From contig CAZRBG010000030.1 in NCBI GenBank assembly GCA_964598225.1, positions 1 to 64,000 of the forward strand: a stretch of 64,000 nucleotides of DNA. The letters run 5' to 3'. This DNA is from SG8-4 sp964598225. GTDB lineage: Bacteria > Planctomycetota > Phycisphaerae > Sedimentisphaerales > Anaerobacaceae. This document shows positions 7,818 to 16,052 of this stretch, piece after piece (the first letter of the stretch is position 1; the number at the start of each line of letters is the position of its first letter). The translations under genes were made by a program, and so were the position numbers. Below the pieces are notes generated by a model. It saw only the letters and a list, made by a program, of their open reading frames with translations. It ran no database searches and had not been told where the DNA came from.

Positions 7818-8969
7818 TTACGCTTTCTGTCCCACCATTTCCAGCCAGATTGCATGATCTAATTCTGCCAGGTTTTTGGCGATGTTTGCAGTATTACTCT
7901 TTAAAGCATTGCGCAGTTTGATGGAAAGGTCTATGTACGTGGCACCATCACTGGCACTACTGGGGCTTTTATATTTGTTTTTTCGCAGCCATTCTCTGAT
8001 TGGTGTATTTAATAAAGGGTATCTTTTTGGGAAGAAGTGACAAAGCATCTCTGAAAGCCATGAATGCCTCGCGGGATTACGTGCCGAAGCCAATTTGTCG
8101 ATCTCTTTTTTCACGAGATTATCCATATCTCCAACTGATAAAGCTGAACTTTTCGTAAGTATTATTGAAATGGCGGTACATATTTCTTTCCAGTTACCGC
8201 GTTTTCCCCTAATATGAAATCCGCTGCCTTGAAAGCGAGATTCATGATGTCCCCACAGTTGCATCATATCTCCATAGAACTTGGTATTCGGAATTTCTCC
8301 ACTTGCACAGCTCTCAATTAAACTTACTAACTTGGGTTTGATGTCTGCAAACGCTTTCTGTTGTGCTCTACGCTTTTTGATTGCGGCGTTAATGGCCTTT
8401 CCAGAAGGTAAGTTCAGTGACACTACCGGAGTTTTCCGACCCCTTCTCGGAGATGCAGGTCTTTCTTTTTCTTTGTAACTGTTGATCCAATCATTAGAAA
8501 TAGGTGAGCAGTGGAGCCTAATATAACTGATCCATCCTTTGATCGAATCGTACCGTTTCGGCGAAATGTTTGAAGAATGCATATTAGCTTCATAATTAGT
8601 GGTAAATGCTGCCTGTGTCAGGTTTGATGATCCAAGCACAATATTGTGATCCTCGTCAATACTCTTCCAAAGGACCAATTTGGGATGAAAGCCTGATATC
8701 GTATCGGCTGCCAAAAAATCGTTTTTCATGCTCTTGGGAAGCCACTTCAGTACTGAACGACAAGCCTTTCTGGTAGTAATACCAAAATCAGTCCCTACTA
8801 TGAAGGAGAGTTCTTCGCAGTCATCCCGAACGGCTGATTTTGGCTTCCAATCTGTGAGGTAGGCTGTGACAATAAACAGTTCAATGGCTTCAGAAATGGC
8901 TCTGTCGTAGAGATTTGTTAGAGACTCCTCGTCTGATGCGCCAGCAGGCGGCTGCAATAATATGCTCAT
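7818..8969 (-). CDS. PLD-like (HKD-type) nuclease-domain protein
   Basis: 383 aa. The N-terminal 130 residues resemble single-motif phospholipase D-like nucleases found in restriction and defence loci: a strand IELFIVTAYLT, then H95-P-K97 in GFHPKLVLWK, then GSSNLTQAAF at 113-122. The middle (residues 170-200) is basic. The C-terminus, residues 280-330, with RHSWLSEMLCHFFPKRYPLLNTPIREWL, resembles the helix-hairpin-helix-like segment seen in some restriction-associated proteins. A clear ribosome binding site (gaggtg) precedes the ATG. It is first gene of an AT-rich pair with the HEPN-like gene. Role as nucleic-acid-cleaving or sensing partner is inferred. Confidence 0.65.
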   Translation of the reverse strand: MSILLQPPAGASDEESLTNLYDRAISEAIELFIVTAYLTDWKPKSAVRDDCEELSFIVGTDFGITTRKACRSVLKWLPKSMKNDFLAADTISGFHPKLVLWKSIDEDHNIVLGSSNLTQAAFTTNYEANMHSSNISPKRYDSIKGWISYIRLHCSPISNDWINSYKEKERPASPRRGRKTPVVSLNLPSGKAINAAIKKRRAQQKAFADIKPKLVSLIESCASGEIPNTKFYGDMMQLWGHHESRFQGSGFHIRGKRGNWKEICTAISIILTKSSALSVGDMDNLVKKEIDKLASARNPARHSWLSEMLCHFFPKRYPLLNTPIREWLRKNKYKSPSSASDGATYIDLSIKLRNALKSNTANIAKNLAELDHAIWLEMVGQKA

Positions 8970-9192
8970 TTTACACCTCGCTTATTGTGCTTATGCTATC
9001 TGCAGACCTGACAACAATCATAAAACGAATACAATCCAGTGAATAGGAATCATCTCTTCTTTTTCGTGACAATATACTTTCTCTGGAGCATCGCGCATTT
9101 TATCAACATTTCGCTGATTAGAAAGTATCACGCCATGAGGTGTGTTTCAATAATAAATTTGAAAAAATGCCGTGCTAACTTAAGCAAGAGGA

Positions 9193-10419
9193 TCACTTAT
9201 GTGTCGAGCGTTTTTGGAGCCAGCGTTGTGCCCATTCTTTGGCTTGTGAGGGGGTCTGTAACATTCCCTCGAGTTGGGCGATGTAGAGTTCTTCGGCTAA
9301 CTGGCCGAGGGCGGGGCCGGGGGTGGCGCCTAATTTTATGAGGTCGTGGCCGTTTAGCAGAGGTTTGGGTTGAAGCTCGACGTCGCCGAGGGCTTTTATT
9401 CTTTTGCGAAGGCGTATCAGTGGAGCGATTGCTTTTCTGCCGCCGCCTTTTGCTTTCTGGATCGCTCGCTGGAGTTCGTAGAGGTCTCGGAAGTAAGGCT
9501 CGGCGAGGATTTTCTTGAGTTGGGCCAGGGACATCTCGGCGTCGAGCAATTTACCGCGATTGGACAAGAGGAACTTTACGTGTCTGTTCTGGTTTCTGCT
9601 GAGTTTCAAAACGCGGCAACTACGCATTGCCGTGTCGGTTTCCGCGTATGCGAAAAACGCGGCCAAGGCGAGCGCGAAATCGACTTTTCTTCGCAATTTT
9701 TGCACGACGGCGACGGCATCTCTTGCCTGCTCTCGCGGCAGCTCGGGGAAGATCGTCTCGGCCAGGCCGCTTTCGATGAGCATAGACACTCCTGCGGCGC
9801 GGTTGGGATCGATGAGTATGCCCTCTAATTCCATTGCGATTCGCTCGCCGCTTATTCTGCTGATTTTTGCGGCATTGCGTCGTATGGCGCGCCAGGTCTC
9901 CGGCTCGATCTCGAACCCGAGTTGAGTCGAGAATCTCACCGCGCGCAGCATGCGCAGGTAATCTTCGCCGAAACGCTCGGAGGGCTTGCCTATGGTTCGT
10001 ATTATTCGAGCCTTCAGGTCCGCCTGGCCGTTGACGTAGTCAATTACCTCTTCCTGCAGAGGATCGTAGAACATGCCGTTAATCGTGAAGTCCCTTCGGC
10101 TTGCATCTTCGGCGGCGGTTGTGAACCGGACCGAGCCGGGGTGTCTGCCGTCGGCATAGTCCGTCTCTGTCCTGAACGTGGCCACTTCGACCTGCCGGCC
10201 GTCGAGCAGGACGATCACCACGCCGAACTGCGCACCGACCTTCAGCGTGCGTCTGAACAGTCTTATCACCTCTCCGGGCTGCGCTTCGGTGGCGACGTCG
10301 TAGTCCTTGGCCCGCCGGCCCAGCAGCATATCGCGGACGCACCCTCCGGCAAGCAGGGCCTGGTAGCCGCTCCTGTGCAATCTTTTGACGACTTCGATCG
10401 CTGTTTGTTTGTTAGCCAT
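9193..10419 (-). CDS. CCA tRNA nucleotidyltransferase / poly(A) polymerase family protein
   Basis: Class II nucleotidyltransferase that adds CCA to tRNA 3' ends or A-tails to RNA. The catalytic block LLAGGCVRDMLLGRRAKDYDVAT has GG at 25-26 and the metal-binding D39-Y-D41. RRDFTINGMFYDP, EDYLRMLRAVRF and RISGERIAMELEGIL follow in the expected order. The C-terminal half is helical and includes PLLNGHDLIKLGATPGPALGQL, a CCA-enzyme-like region. The 408-aa length fits either activity, and sequence alone does not decide between cca and pcnB. rsmD lies upstream on the same strand with a 78-bp gap. The 5' side of the gap to the PLD gene (8970-9192) is AT-rich and contains nothing recognisable. Confidence 0.9.
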   Translation of the reverse strand: MANKQTAIEVVKRLHRSGYQALLAGGCVRDMLLGRRAKDYDVATEAQPGEVIRLFRRTLKVGAQFGVVIVLLDGRQVEVATFRTETDYADGRHPGSVRFTTAAEDASRRDFTINGMFYDPLQEEVIDYVNGQADLKARIIRTIGKPSERFGEDYLRMLRAVRFSTQLGFEIEPETWRAIRRNAAKISRISGERIAMELEGILIDPNRAAGVSMLIESGLAETIFPELPREQARDAVAVVQKLRRKVDFALALAAFFAYAETDTAMRSCRVLKLSRNQNRHVKFLLSNRGKLLDAEMSLAQLKKILAEPYFRDLYELQRAIQKAKGGGRKAIAPLIRLRKRIKALGDVELQPKPLLNGHDLIKLGATPGPALGQLAEELYIAQLEGMLQTPSQAKEWAQRWLQKRSTHK

Positions 10420-10497
10420 TTGTTCGTGCCGCGTGCTGCGTGCTGCGTTCTCCGAAAGGAGTCCATAGGACTGCGTCGAAAGCTTTGCCGCCTACGT

Positions 10498-11070
10498 TTA
10501 GCTTTTGGTCAGGATGGTCACTGCCATTGTGCCCCATTCGCGGCGTTCTTCCACCCGGAAGCGCCCGTATCCGTCCAACAGGTTTACTTCCTCACTGGTT
10601 CTGACTACGGCAATTCCGTCATCGGTTACCTGATCAACCCACAAGTCGAGCAGGTCCGCCAGCGGCGAATCGGTGCCGGCGTCCATTGAATCTGCGTAGG
10701 GAGGATCGACAAAGATAAGGTTATAGTCATCTTCACCCATTCCGACGGCGGGGGCGACACGGAAAGCATCGGTTGTTATGATCTTTGTGTTTTGGACAAA
10801 ACCGGCTTTTTCTATGTTTCTTTCCAAAATTGTGACGGTTTCAGTATCTCGCTCGACGAAGGTCACGAATCGAGCGCCCCTGCTAAGCGATTCAAGCCCC
10901 AGCGATCCGACGCCGCAGAACAGATCGGCCACCACCGCATCTGCGGGCAGGTCGTATTTGTCCAAGACGCTGAAAAGGGACTCTTTGACTCTGTCGGTAA
11001 TCGGCCGCGAAGCCCGCGTCGCAGGGCCGAGCAGTTTCATTCCTCGTTTCGAGCCGGCAATTATTCTCAT
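10498..11070 (-). CDS. rsmD: 16S rRNA (guanine(966)-N2)-methyltransferase
   Basis: Methylates G966 of 16S rRNA in the small ribosomal subunit. The 190-aa length and the start MRIIAGSKRGMKLLGP are typical. The SAM-binding motif VADLFCGVGSLGLESLSRGA and the catalytic motif LIFVDPPYAD are present; RPITDRVKESLFSVL is a family block. It is probably cotranscribed with the downstream CCA/poly(A) enzyme. The gap upstream (11071-11371) shows a promoter for the next gene and otherwise nothing recognisable. Confidence 0.95.
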   Translation of the reverse strand: MRIIAGSKRGMKLLGPATRASRPITDRVKESLFSVLDKYDLPADAVVADLFCGVGSLGLESLSRGARFVTFVERDTETVTILERNIEKAGFVQNTKIITTDAFRVAPAVGMGEDDYNLIFVDPPYADSMDAGTDSPLADLLDLWVDQVTDDGIAVVRTSEEVNLLDGYGRFRVEERREWGTMAVTILTKS

Positions 11071-11267
11071 GCACCCTAATATACTATAAGGGCCTGTTTG
11101 ATGCCACTTTGCTTTCAGCCTTTGAAGACAGTCGGAGTGACCAGACGAGCGATGGGATCGACTCGGAAATACCGTATAAGTCCCATAACCCCAAGGGGCA
11201 GGCGTTGCTTACCAACATTGTTTTTTTGCTTGGAGCTTACCGCTTTGGGTTGCTTCCGTGAAATCAC

Positions 11268-11296
11268 TTGACAAATGCGGGTTTTAAAGTTAAAGT
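11268..11296 (+). promoter_or_regulatory. Sigma70-type promoter candidate
   Basis: TTGACA at 11268-11273 (perfect -35), a 17-base spacer, and TAAAGT at 11291-11296 (four of six -10 matches). It points into the gene at 11372, leaving a leader of about 70 bases. Confidence 0.5.
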
Positions 11297-11371
11297 AGAT
11301 AAAGTCTGATGCAACATTGCACGGGAGACCGTCTAACTCAGGAGCCGGGTCTTAATAAGGGTGTTCGCAAA

Positions 11372-12493
11372 ATGAAGATAAAACTGGCGTTTTTTGCTGT
11401 TCTGGTAGCATTTCTTATTCTGGCGATGGATTCGCGTCTGACTGCCGTCGACACGCGGGACATCGATCAGGTTCTCAAGAAGACAGTTCTCGATGCTCGT
11501 GATTTCGAGATCATCGACCAGTTTCTCGACGAGGCGGTTCAGGAGTTGGTCCGGGAGAGAAACTTCACGGAAATCGCCAAACGTCGTGCGGTTATCATCA
11601 GCAGAAAAAGCGAACAGGGCCAGTACGCCGAGCAGTTTTCCAAGTCCGCCTACAAGCACATCCGGGAAGGCTTCGAGCAGGCAAAGCAGTTGGCGCCTGA
11701 GAAGCGCAGGACGAATGCAATTGTCAATTTGCTGATATTAATACATGGACTTCAAGACCTCAGACTGGCGAATCTGGCCGCTGACTGGCTGGAAAGTGAT
11801 CATGCCGTCATTCGCTATTGGGCGGTCAAATGCTTGACCAGCCCGGCCATTATTCAGCAGTTGAACGCGGCTGCGGAGTCAAACCCCGAACAAGCGGCGG
11901 CCATCGTTCGCCGGCTAAGGCCTCTGGTCGATACGAGCAGCGCTGAGACTCTCGTTCAAATAGCAAGATTCGGCGCCGCCGTGAACATTCCACAGGCTGA
12001 GCAGCTCCTTCTCGATGTAGCCGACGAGCGAATCGAGAGATATGCCGACTGGACGGTCAAACACGAGCTTTCAGATATTGTCCTGCTGAAGCTGCTCGAG
12101 AGCAAGCTACCCGTATCTGCCGCGGGTTCCCCCTCAGGTGCGAGTAAGCCCGAGGTGGCGAGGAGATTTGCTCAGTTGTACTCATACGTGATACAAAGAT
12201 ACCTCAAAGGACCGGTTGTTTTGAATGAAACGCAGAAAGAACACCTGGCGTCGGTAATAGTCGAGGTCCAGGAAAAGTGTGTCAGCAGGCTTCTCGGTTC
12301 GCCGCAAACGAGTTTCAGGAGGGCTCTTGAGCGCGAAAGCATGGACGCGATCTCAGCCGAACACGACGCCTTGCTCGGCAGCGGCAACAACCCCGGCCTG
12401 CTACCCACGAAGTTAGGCTTCGACTACGGCACCGACAGCGCCGGCGCCAAACGAGCCGCACCAATCCCCTTGCCGGACGCTCCCCGTAGATGA
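11372..12493 (+). CDS. Exported helical-repeat protein of unknown function
   Basis: 373 aa from the preferred ATG at 11372. An ATG at 11309 would add 21 residues before the signal peptide and lies almost on the predicted promoter start, so it is unlikely. The N-terminus MKIKLAFFAVLVAFLILA is a signal peptide or membrane anchor. The rest is helical; segments such as ANLAADWLESDHAVIRYWAVKCL and AVNIPQAEQLLLDVADERIERYADWTV resemble HEAT-like repeats in which a chromosome-style list of units is scored. The C-terminal 40 residues look disordered and Pro/Ala-rich. No catalytic motif is seen. It may be a periplasmic scaffold, but this is a guess. Confidence 0.7.
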   Translation: MKIKLAFFAVLVAFLILAMDSRLTAVDTRDIDQVLKKTVLDARDFEIIDQFLDEAVQELVRERNFTEIAKRRAVIISRKSEQGQYAEQFSKSAYKHIREGFEQAKQLAPEKRRTNAIVNLLILIHGLQDLRLANLAADWLESDHAVIRYWAVKCLTSPAIIQQLNAAAESNPEQAAAIVRRLRPLVDTSSAETLVQIARFGAAVNIPQAEQLLLDVADERIERYADWTVKHELSDIVLLKLLESKLPVSAAGSPSGASKPEVARRFAQLYSYVIQRYLKGPVVLNETQKEHLASVIVEVQEKCVSRLLGSPQTSFRRALERESMDAISAEHDALLGSGNNPGLLPTKLGFDYGTDSAGAKRAAPIPLPDAPRR

Positions 12494-12686
12494 TCGACGA
12501 TCATTGATTATCCGCAAGCCTACAGTTTTTCCTGACCGTGGCCAATTATTTGAACCCCGCAGTGCCACAGAGAATTCGCCCGAATGTTCGTTGCCCTCGG
12601 CCAAAGTTCCTGCTAATATACAGTCCGTTCACGGACGAGAGTTTCCGTTGACACCGGTTGTCCGACAAAAATGAGAGGACTTTGAT

Positions 12687-13961
12687 ATGGGTATTGATGC
12701 GAACAAGGTGTCGGCCTGTCTTGAGGAGTGCAGAGAACATTTCACGACCGAATTGCTTCCTTTCTGGCTGGATCGCTGCAAAGACGACGAAAACGGTGGA
12801 TTTATCACGCACTTCGACGCCGACGGCAACGACAGCGGCGAGGATGAGAAATCCATGCTCGCTCAGGCCCGAACCGTCTACTCGATGGCGTCCGCTGACC
12901 GGGCCGGCTTCGGCGAAGGACGCTGCGCCGAATACGCCCGGCACGGCGTCGATTTTCTCATCGACAAAATGTGGGACGACGAATATGGAGGCTTCTACTG
13001 GATCACCGATCGCGCCGGAAATGTCACCTCCGATAAGAAGATACTCTACGGGCTGTCTTTCATCATGTATGCACTCAGCGAGTATACGATGGCCACGCAG
13101 GACTCTCGGGGCATCGAATACGCCGAGAAGACCTTCGACCTGGTGAAAAAATACGCAGCGGACACCATGTATGGCGGCTATTTCGAGATGTTCGAGCGAA
13201 ACTGGGACCTCTGCGGACCCGGCAGCGGCGGAGGTGACAGAAAGACGCTCGACGTCCACATGCACCTGATGGAAGCGTTCACGACGCTCTATGAATGCAG
13301 CGGCAAAGCGATCCACAAGCGAACGCTTGTCGAGGATATCGATCTTTTGCTAAAGCGAATCCTCCACCCGGAGTACGCAACGGGAATACCCCAGTTCACG
13401 CCGGACTGGAAGGTTGCGCCGCAGATCAAATTCGAGATCGTATGGGGCTGGGACCGCTTCGCCGAAGGCGGTCAGAAGGATAACGCCGAAGACAACACCT
13501 CAGCCGGGCACAACGTGGAGTTCGCCTGGCTGCTCGCGCATGCAACGGACGTTATGGGCGGCGGATTCGAGCAGTACGAACACGTCATCAAGAAGCCGAT
13601 GGATCACGGCATGGTGAACGGCATCGATCCCGAGTACGGCGGCGTCTATGTCGAGGGCCCTCACTCAGGCGGCGTTTACGACATGGAGAAAGAATTCTGG
13701 CAGCAGGCCGAGGTAATGATAGGAATGTTGGAAGCGTGTCTGCGTTTCGGGCCGGAGCCATACTGGGATGCGTATGAGAACGTGCATCAGTTTGTGTTCG
13801 ATAAGATGATAAACCATCCGGTCGGCGAGTGGTGGCCGTTGCTGACAAGAGAAGGCGAGCCGATCTGGACGCACATGAGCCATTCGTGGAAGGTGAACTA
13901 TCATACGATCAGATGTATGATCCAGTGCATGCAAAGACTCGAGAAGCTGCTTGCCGTTTAA
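12687..13961 (+). CDS. N-acylglucosamine/cellobiose 2-epimerase family enzyme
   Basis: (alpha/alpha)6-barrel enzyme that epimerises the C2 hydroxyl of a reducing-end sugar, probably cellobiose or mannobiose. The conserved residues are present in order: DVHMHLMEA (His191, His193), SAGHNVEFAWLL (His275) and MSHSWKVNYHT (His399, His406). ENGGF near 35 and DDEYGGFYW near 97 are typical. At 424 aa it has the usual family length and no signal peptide, so it is cytoplasmic. A GAGG ribosome binding site precedes the ATG. A mannobiose 2-epimerase would feed the GH130 phosphorylase at 50680, suggesting mannan use; this link is inferred. Confidence 0.88.
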   Translation: MGIDANKVSACLEECREHFTTELLPFWLDRCKDDENGGFITHFDADGNDSGEDEKSMLAQARTVYSMASADRAGFGEGRCAEYARHGVDFLIDKMWDDEYGGFYWITDRAGNVTSDKKILYGLSFIMYALSEYTMATQDSRGIEYAEKTFDLVKKYAADTMYGGYFEMFERNWDLCGPGSGGGDRKTLDVHMHLMEAFTTLYECSGKAIHKRTLVEDIDLLLKRILHPEYATGIPQFTPDWKVAPQIKFEIVWGWDRFAEGGQKDNAEDNTSAGHNVEFAWLLAHATDVMGGGFEQYEHVIKKPMDHGMVNGIDPEYGGVYVEGPHSGGVYDMEKEFWQQAEVMIGMLEACLRFGPEPYWDAYENVHQFVFDKMINHPVGEWWPLLTREGEPIWTHMSHSWKVNYHTIRCMIQCMQRLEKLLAV

Positions 13962-13966
13962 TTGTA

Positions 13967-14094
13967 ACCACGAATGAACACGAATAAAAGAGAGAAGATA
14001 AGAAGATAGGAAGATGAGAAGATAAGAGACCACCTGTTCATATCTTCCTATTTTCTTATGTTCCTAACTTCCTATCATCGTGTGCATTCGTGGT
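13967..14094. repeat. Inverted repeat with polypurine/polypyrimidine arms
   Basis: The end arms accacgaatgaacacga (13967-13983) and tcgtgtgcattcgtggt (14078-14094) are reverse complements with one mismatch. Inside, a purine run of agaagata-type units (13988-14028) faces a pyrimidine run (14041-14075). The structure could form a long hairpin between the epimerase and the kinase gene. The end word also occurs at 987-1006. Confidence 0.7.
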
Positions 14095-14131
14095 TTCGAT
14101 AAATTATTCTTAGCTACGTAATGGATATGGC

Positions 14132-16036
14132 ATGATGAATGAACAGCGTATCAGAGAAATTGCGGCGCAAATTAAAGACGTCAAGGTGGCGGTTTACGGG
14201 GACTTCTGTCTCGATGCCTATTGGGTGCTCGATCCGCGGGGCTCGGAAGTCTCGCTCGAGACAGGCCTTCAGGCCCGCGCGGTCGGCAGGCACTACTACT
14301 CGCTCGGCGGAGCATCGAATGTTGTCGCCAACCTCGCCGCTCTCGAACCGGCGGCAATTCAGGTGATAGGCGTTATCGGCGACGACATCTTCGGCAGAGA
14401 ATTAATCCGCCAGTTCGAGCAGCTTGGCGTCGATACCACCCGGCTGATCGTCCAGCAGGAGAATTTCGATACTGTTGTGTTCGGCAAACCTTACCTCGAA
14501 GGCACCGAGCAGCCAAGGATGGACTTCGGTTTCTTCAATGAGCGAACCGAGCAGACCGACCATGCCCTTCTGGACGGCATAAGAAGCGCACTTGAAACGG
14601 CGGATTCACTGATCGTGAACCAGCAGGTCCCGGGCTCGATTACGAATGAATCATTCATCGACGGCGCTAACGCTCTTTTCGAGGAGTTCTCGGACAAAGT
14701 GGTGATGCTCGATTCGAGGCATTTCGGACATAAATTCAGGAATATCTACCGCAAGACAAACGATTTCGAGGCCGCCCACCTGAACGACGTCGACGTAAAG
14801 CTCGATGATGTTCTTACTCTTTCCGACGTGAAGAAATATGCGTCTAATCTTTATGAACAGTTCAAGAAACCCGTATTCCTTACCCGGGGGCCACGAGGCA
14901 TCGTGACGGTTGACGGCGACGACGGCATCCACGAAGTTCCGGGCATTCAGTTATTGAAAAAGCTCGACATTGTCGGCGCCGGCGATACAGTGACCGCTGC
15001 GCTGGCTCTCTGTCTGGGCGCGGGCGTCTCGCCGGGCGAAGCATCTGAATTCGCTAACTTCGCCGCCGCCGTTACGGTGCAGAAACTGTTCCAGACCGGG
15101 ACCGCATCGGCAACCGAAATCATCGAGATCGGCAAGGATCCCGATTACATCTATCAGCCGGAGCTTGCTTCCGATATTCGCAGCGCGCGTTATTACGAAG
15201 GTACGGAAATAGAACTTTGCTGCGAAGACTTAACGCTCGGCCTGATCAGGCATGCCGTGTTCGATCACGATGGGACCATAAGCACGCTGCGGCAGGGTTG
15301 GGAGAAGATAATGGCGCCTGTGATGATAAAGGCTATCCTCGGTGAAGAATACGAGACCGCCGATGAAACACTCTATCACAAAGCCCGAAATCGCGTGCTT
15401 GATTACATCAACGACTCGACGGGAATCCAGACAATCGTGCAGATGGAGGCGCTCGTCGAGATGGTAAAAGAATTCGGAGTCGTTCGGCCGGAGAATATCC
15501 TGGACAAGTTCGGTTACAAACAAATCTATAACGATGCCCTCATGGAGCTTGTCAACAAACGAATCGAAAAGTTCAGGCGAGGCGAGCTTGACATCAATGA
15601 CTACACGATCAAAGGCTCCGTAGACTTTCTTCATGAGCTTAAGAAAAGGGGTGTAAAATTGTATCTCGCCAGCGGGACGGACCGTCAGGACGTCGCGGCC
15701 GAAGCAGGAGCGCTTGGTTACGCCGAGTTGTTCGACGGCGGGATATACGGCAGCGTAGGTGACGTCGCCCGGTATTCTAAGAAGATGGTCATTGAAAAAA
15801 TAATGACGGAAAACCATCTGCAGGGATCGGAACTGGCGGTCTTTGGGGACGGTCCGGTCGAAATCAGGGAATGCCGCAAGCGCGACGGTGTCTCGGTCGG
15901 AATCGCCAGCGATGAAATTCGCCGCCACGGCCTGGACGTCGAGAAACGGACCCGCTTGACAAAAGCCGGAGCGCACATCCTGACGCCTGATTTTTCAGTA
16001 AGCAAATCGCTGCTAAAACTTCTGTTCGGGCAATAG
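14132..16036 (+). CDS. PfkB-family sugar kinase fused to HAD-family phosphatase
   Basis: 634 aa with two enzyme domains. Residues 1-330 form a ribokinase/PfkB domain resembling the kinase half of ADP-heptose synthases (HldE/RfaE): GDFCLDAYW near 23, YSLGGASNVVANLAAL near 56, and the catalytic GAGDT with Asp285. Residues 370-634 form a HAD hydrolase with the nucleophile block VFDHDGT (Asp378, Asp380), the LYLASGT motif near 508 and VFGDGPVE near 570. The two activities in one chain would phosphorylate and dephosphorylate a sugar, or successive intermediates of one pathway. HldE usually carries a nucleotidyltransferase at this place, so the HAD domain is unusual. Substrate unknown; cytoplasmic. 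Confidence 0.85.
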   Translation: MMNEQRIREIAAQIKDVKVAVYGDFCLDAYWVLDPRGSEVSLETGLQARAVGRHYYSLGGASNVVANLAALEPAAIQVIGVIGDDIFGRELIRQFEQLGVDTTRLIVQQENFDTVVFGKPYLEGTEQPRMDFGFFNERTEQTDHALLDGIRSALETADSLIVNQQVPGSITNESFIDGANALFEEFSDKVVMLDSRHFGHKFRNIYRKTNDFEAAHLNDVDVKLDDVLTLSDVKKYASNLYEQFKKPVFLTRGPRGIVTVDGDDGIHEVPGIQLLKKLDIVGAGDTVTAALALCLGAGVSPGEASEFANFAAAVTVQKLFQTGTASATEIIEIGKDPDYIYQPELASDIRSARYYEGTEIELCCEDLTLGLIRHAVFDHDGTISTLRQGWEKIMAPVMIKAILGEEYETADETLYHKARNRVLDYINDSTGIQTIVQMEALVEMVKEFGVVRPENILDKFGYKQIYNDALMELVNKRIEKFRRGELDINDYTIKGSVDFLHELKKRGVKLYLASGTDRQDVAAEAGALGYAELFDGGIYGSVGDVARYSKKMVIEKIMTENHLQGSELAVFGDGPVEIRECRKRDGVSVGIASDEIRRHGLDVEKRTRLTKAGAHILTPDFSVSKSLLKLLFGQ

Positions 16037-16052
16037 CGGCTGCCTTTTTGTC

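Noticed and set aside
9039..9341. 100-codon frame (plus) overlapping the end of the CCA/poly(A) gene
   Set aside because: It overlaps a well supported gene on the other strand and has no family pattern; its hydrophobic start is from AT-rich DNA.
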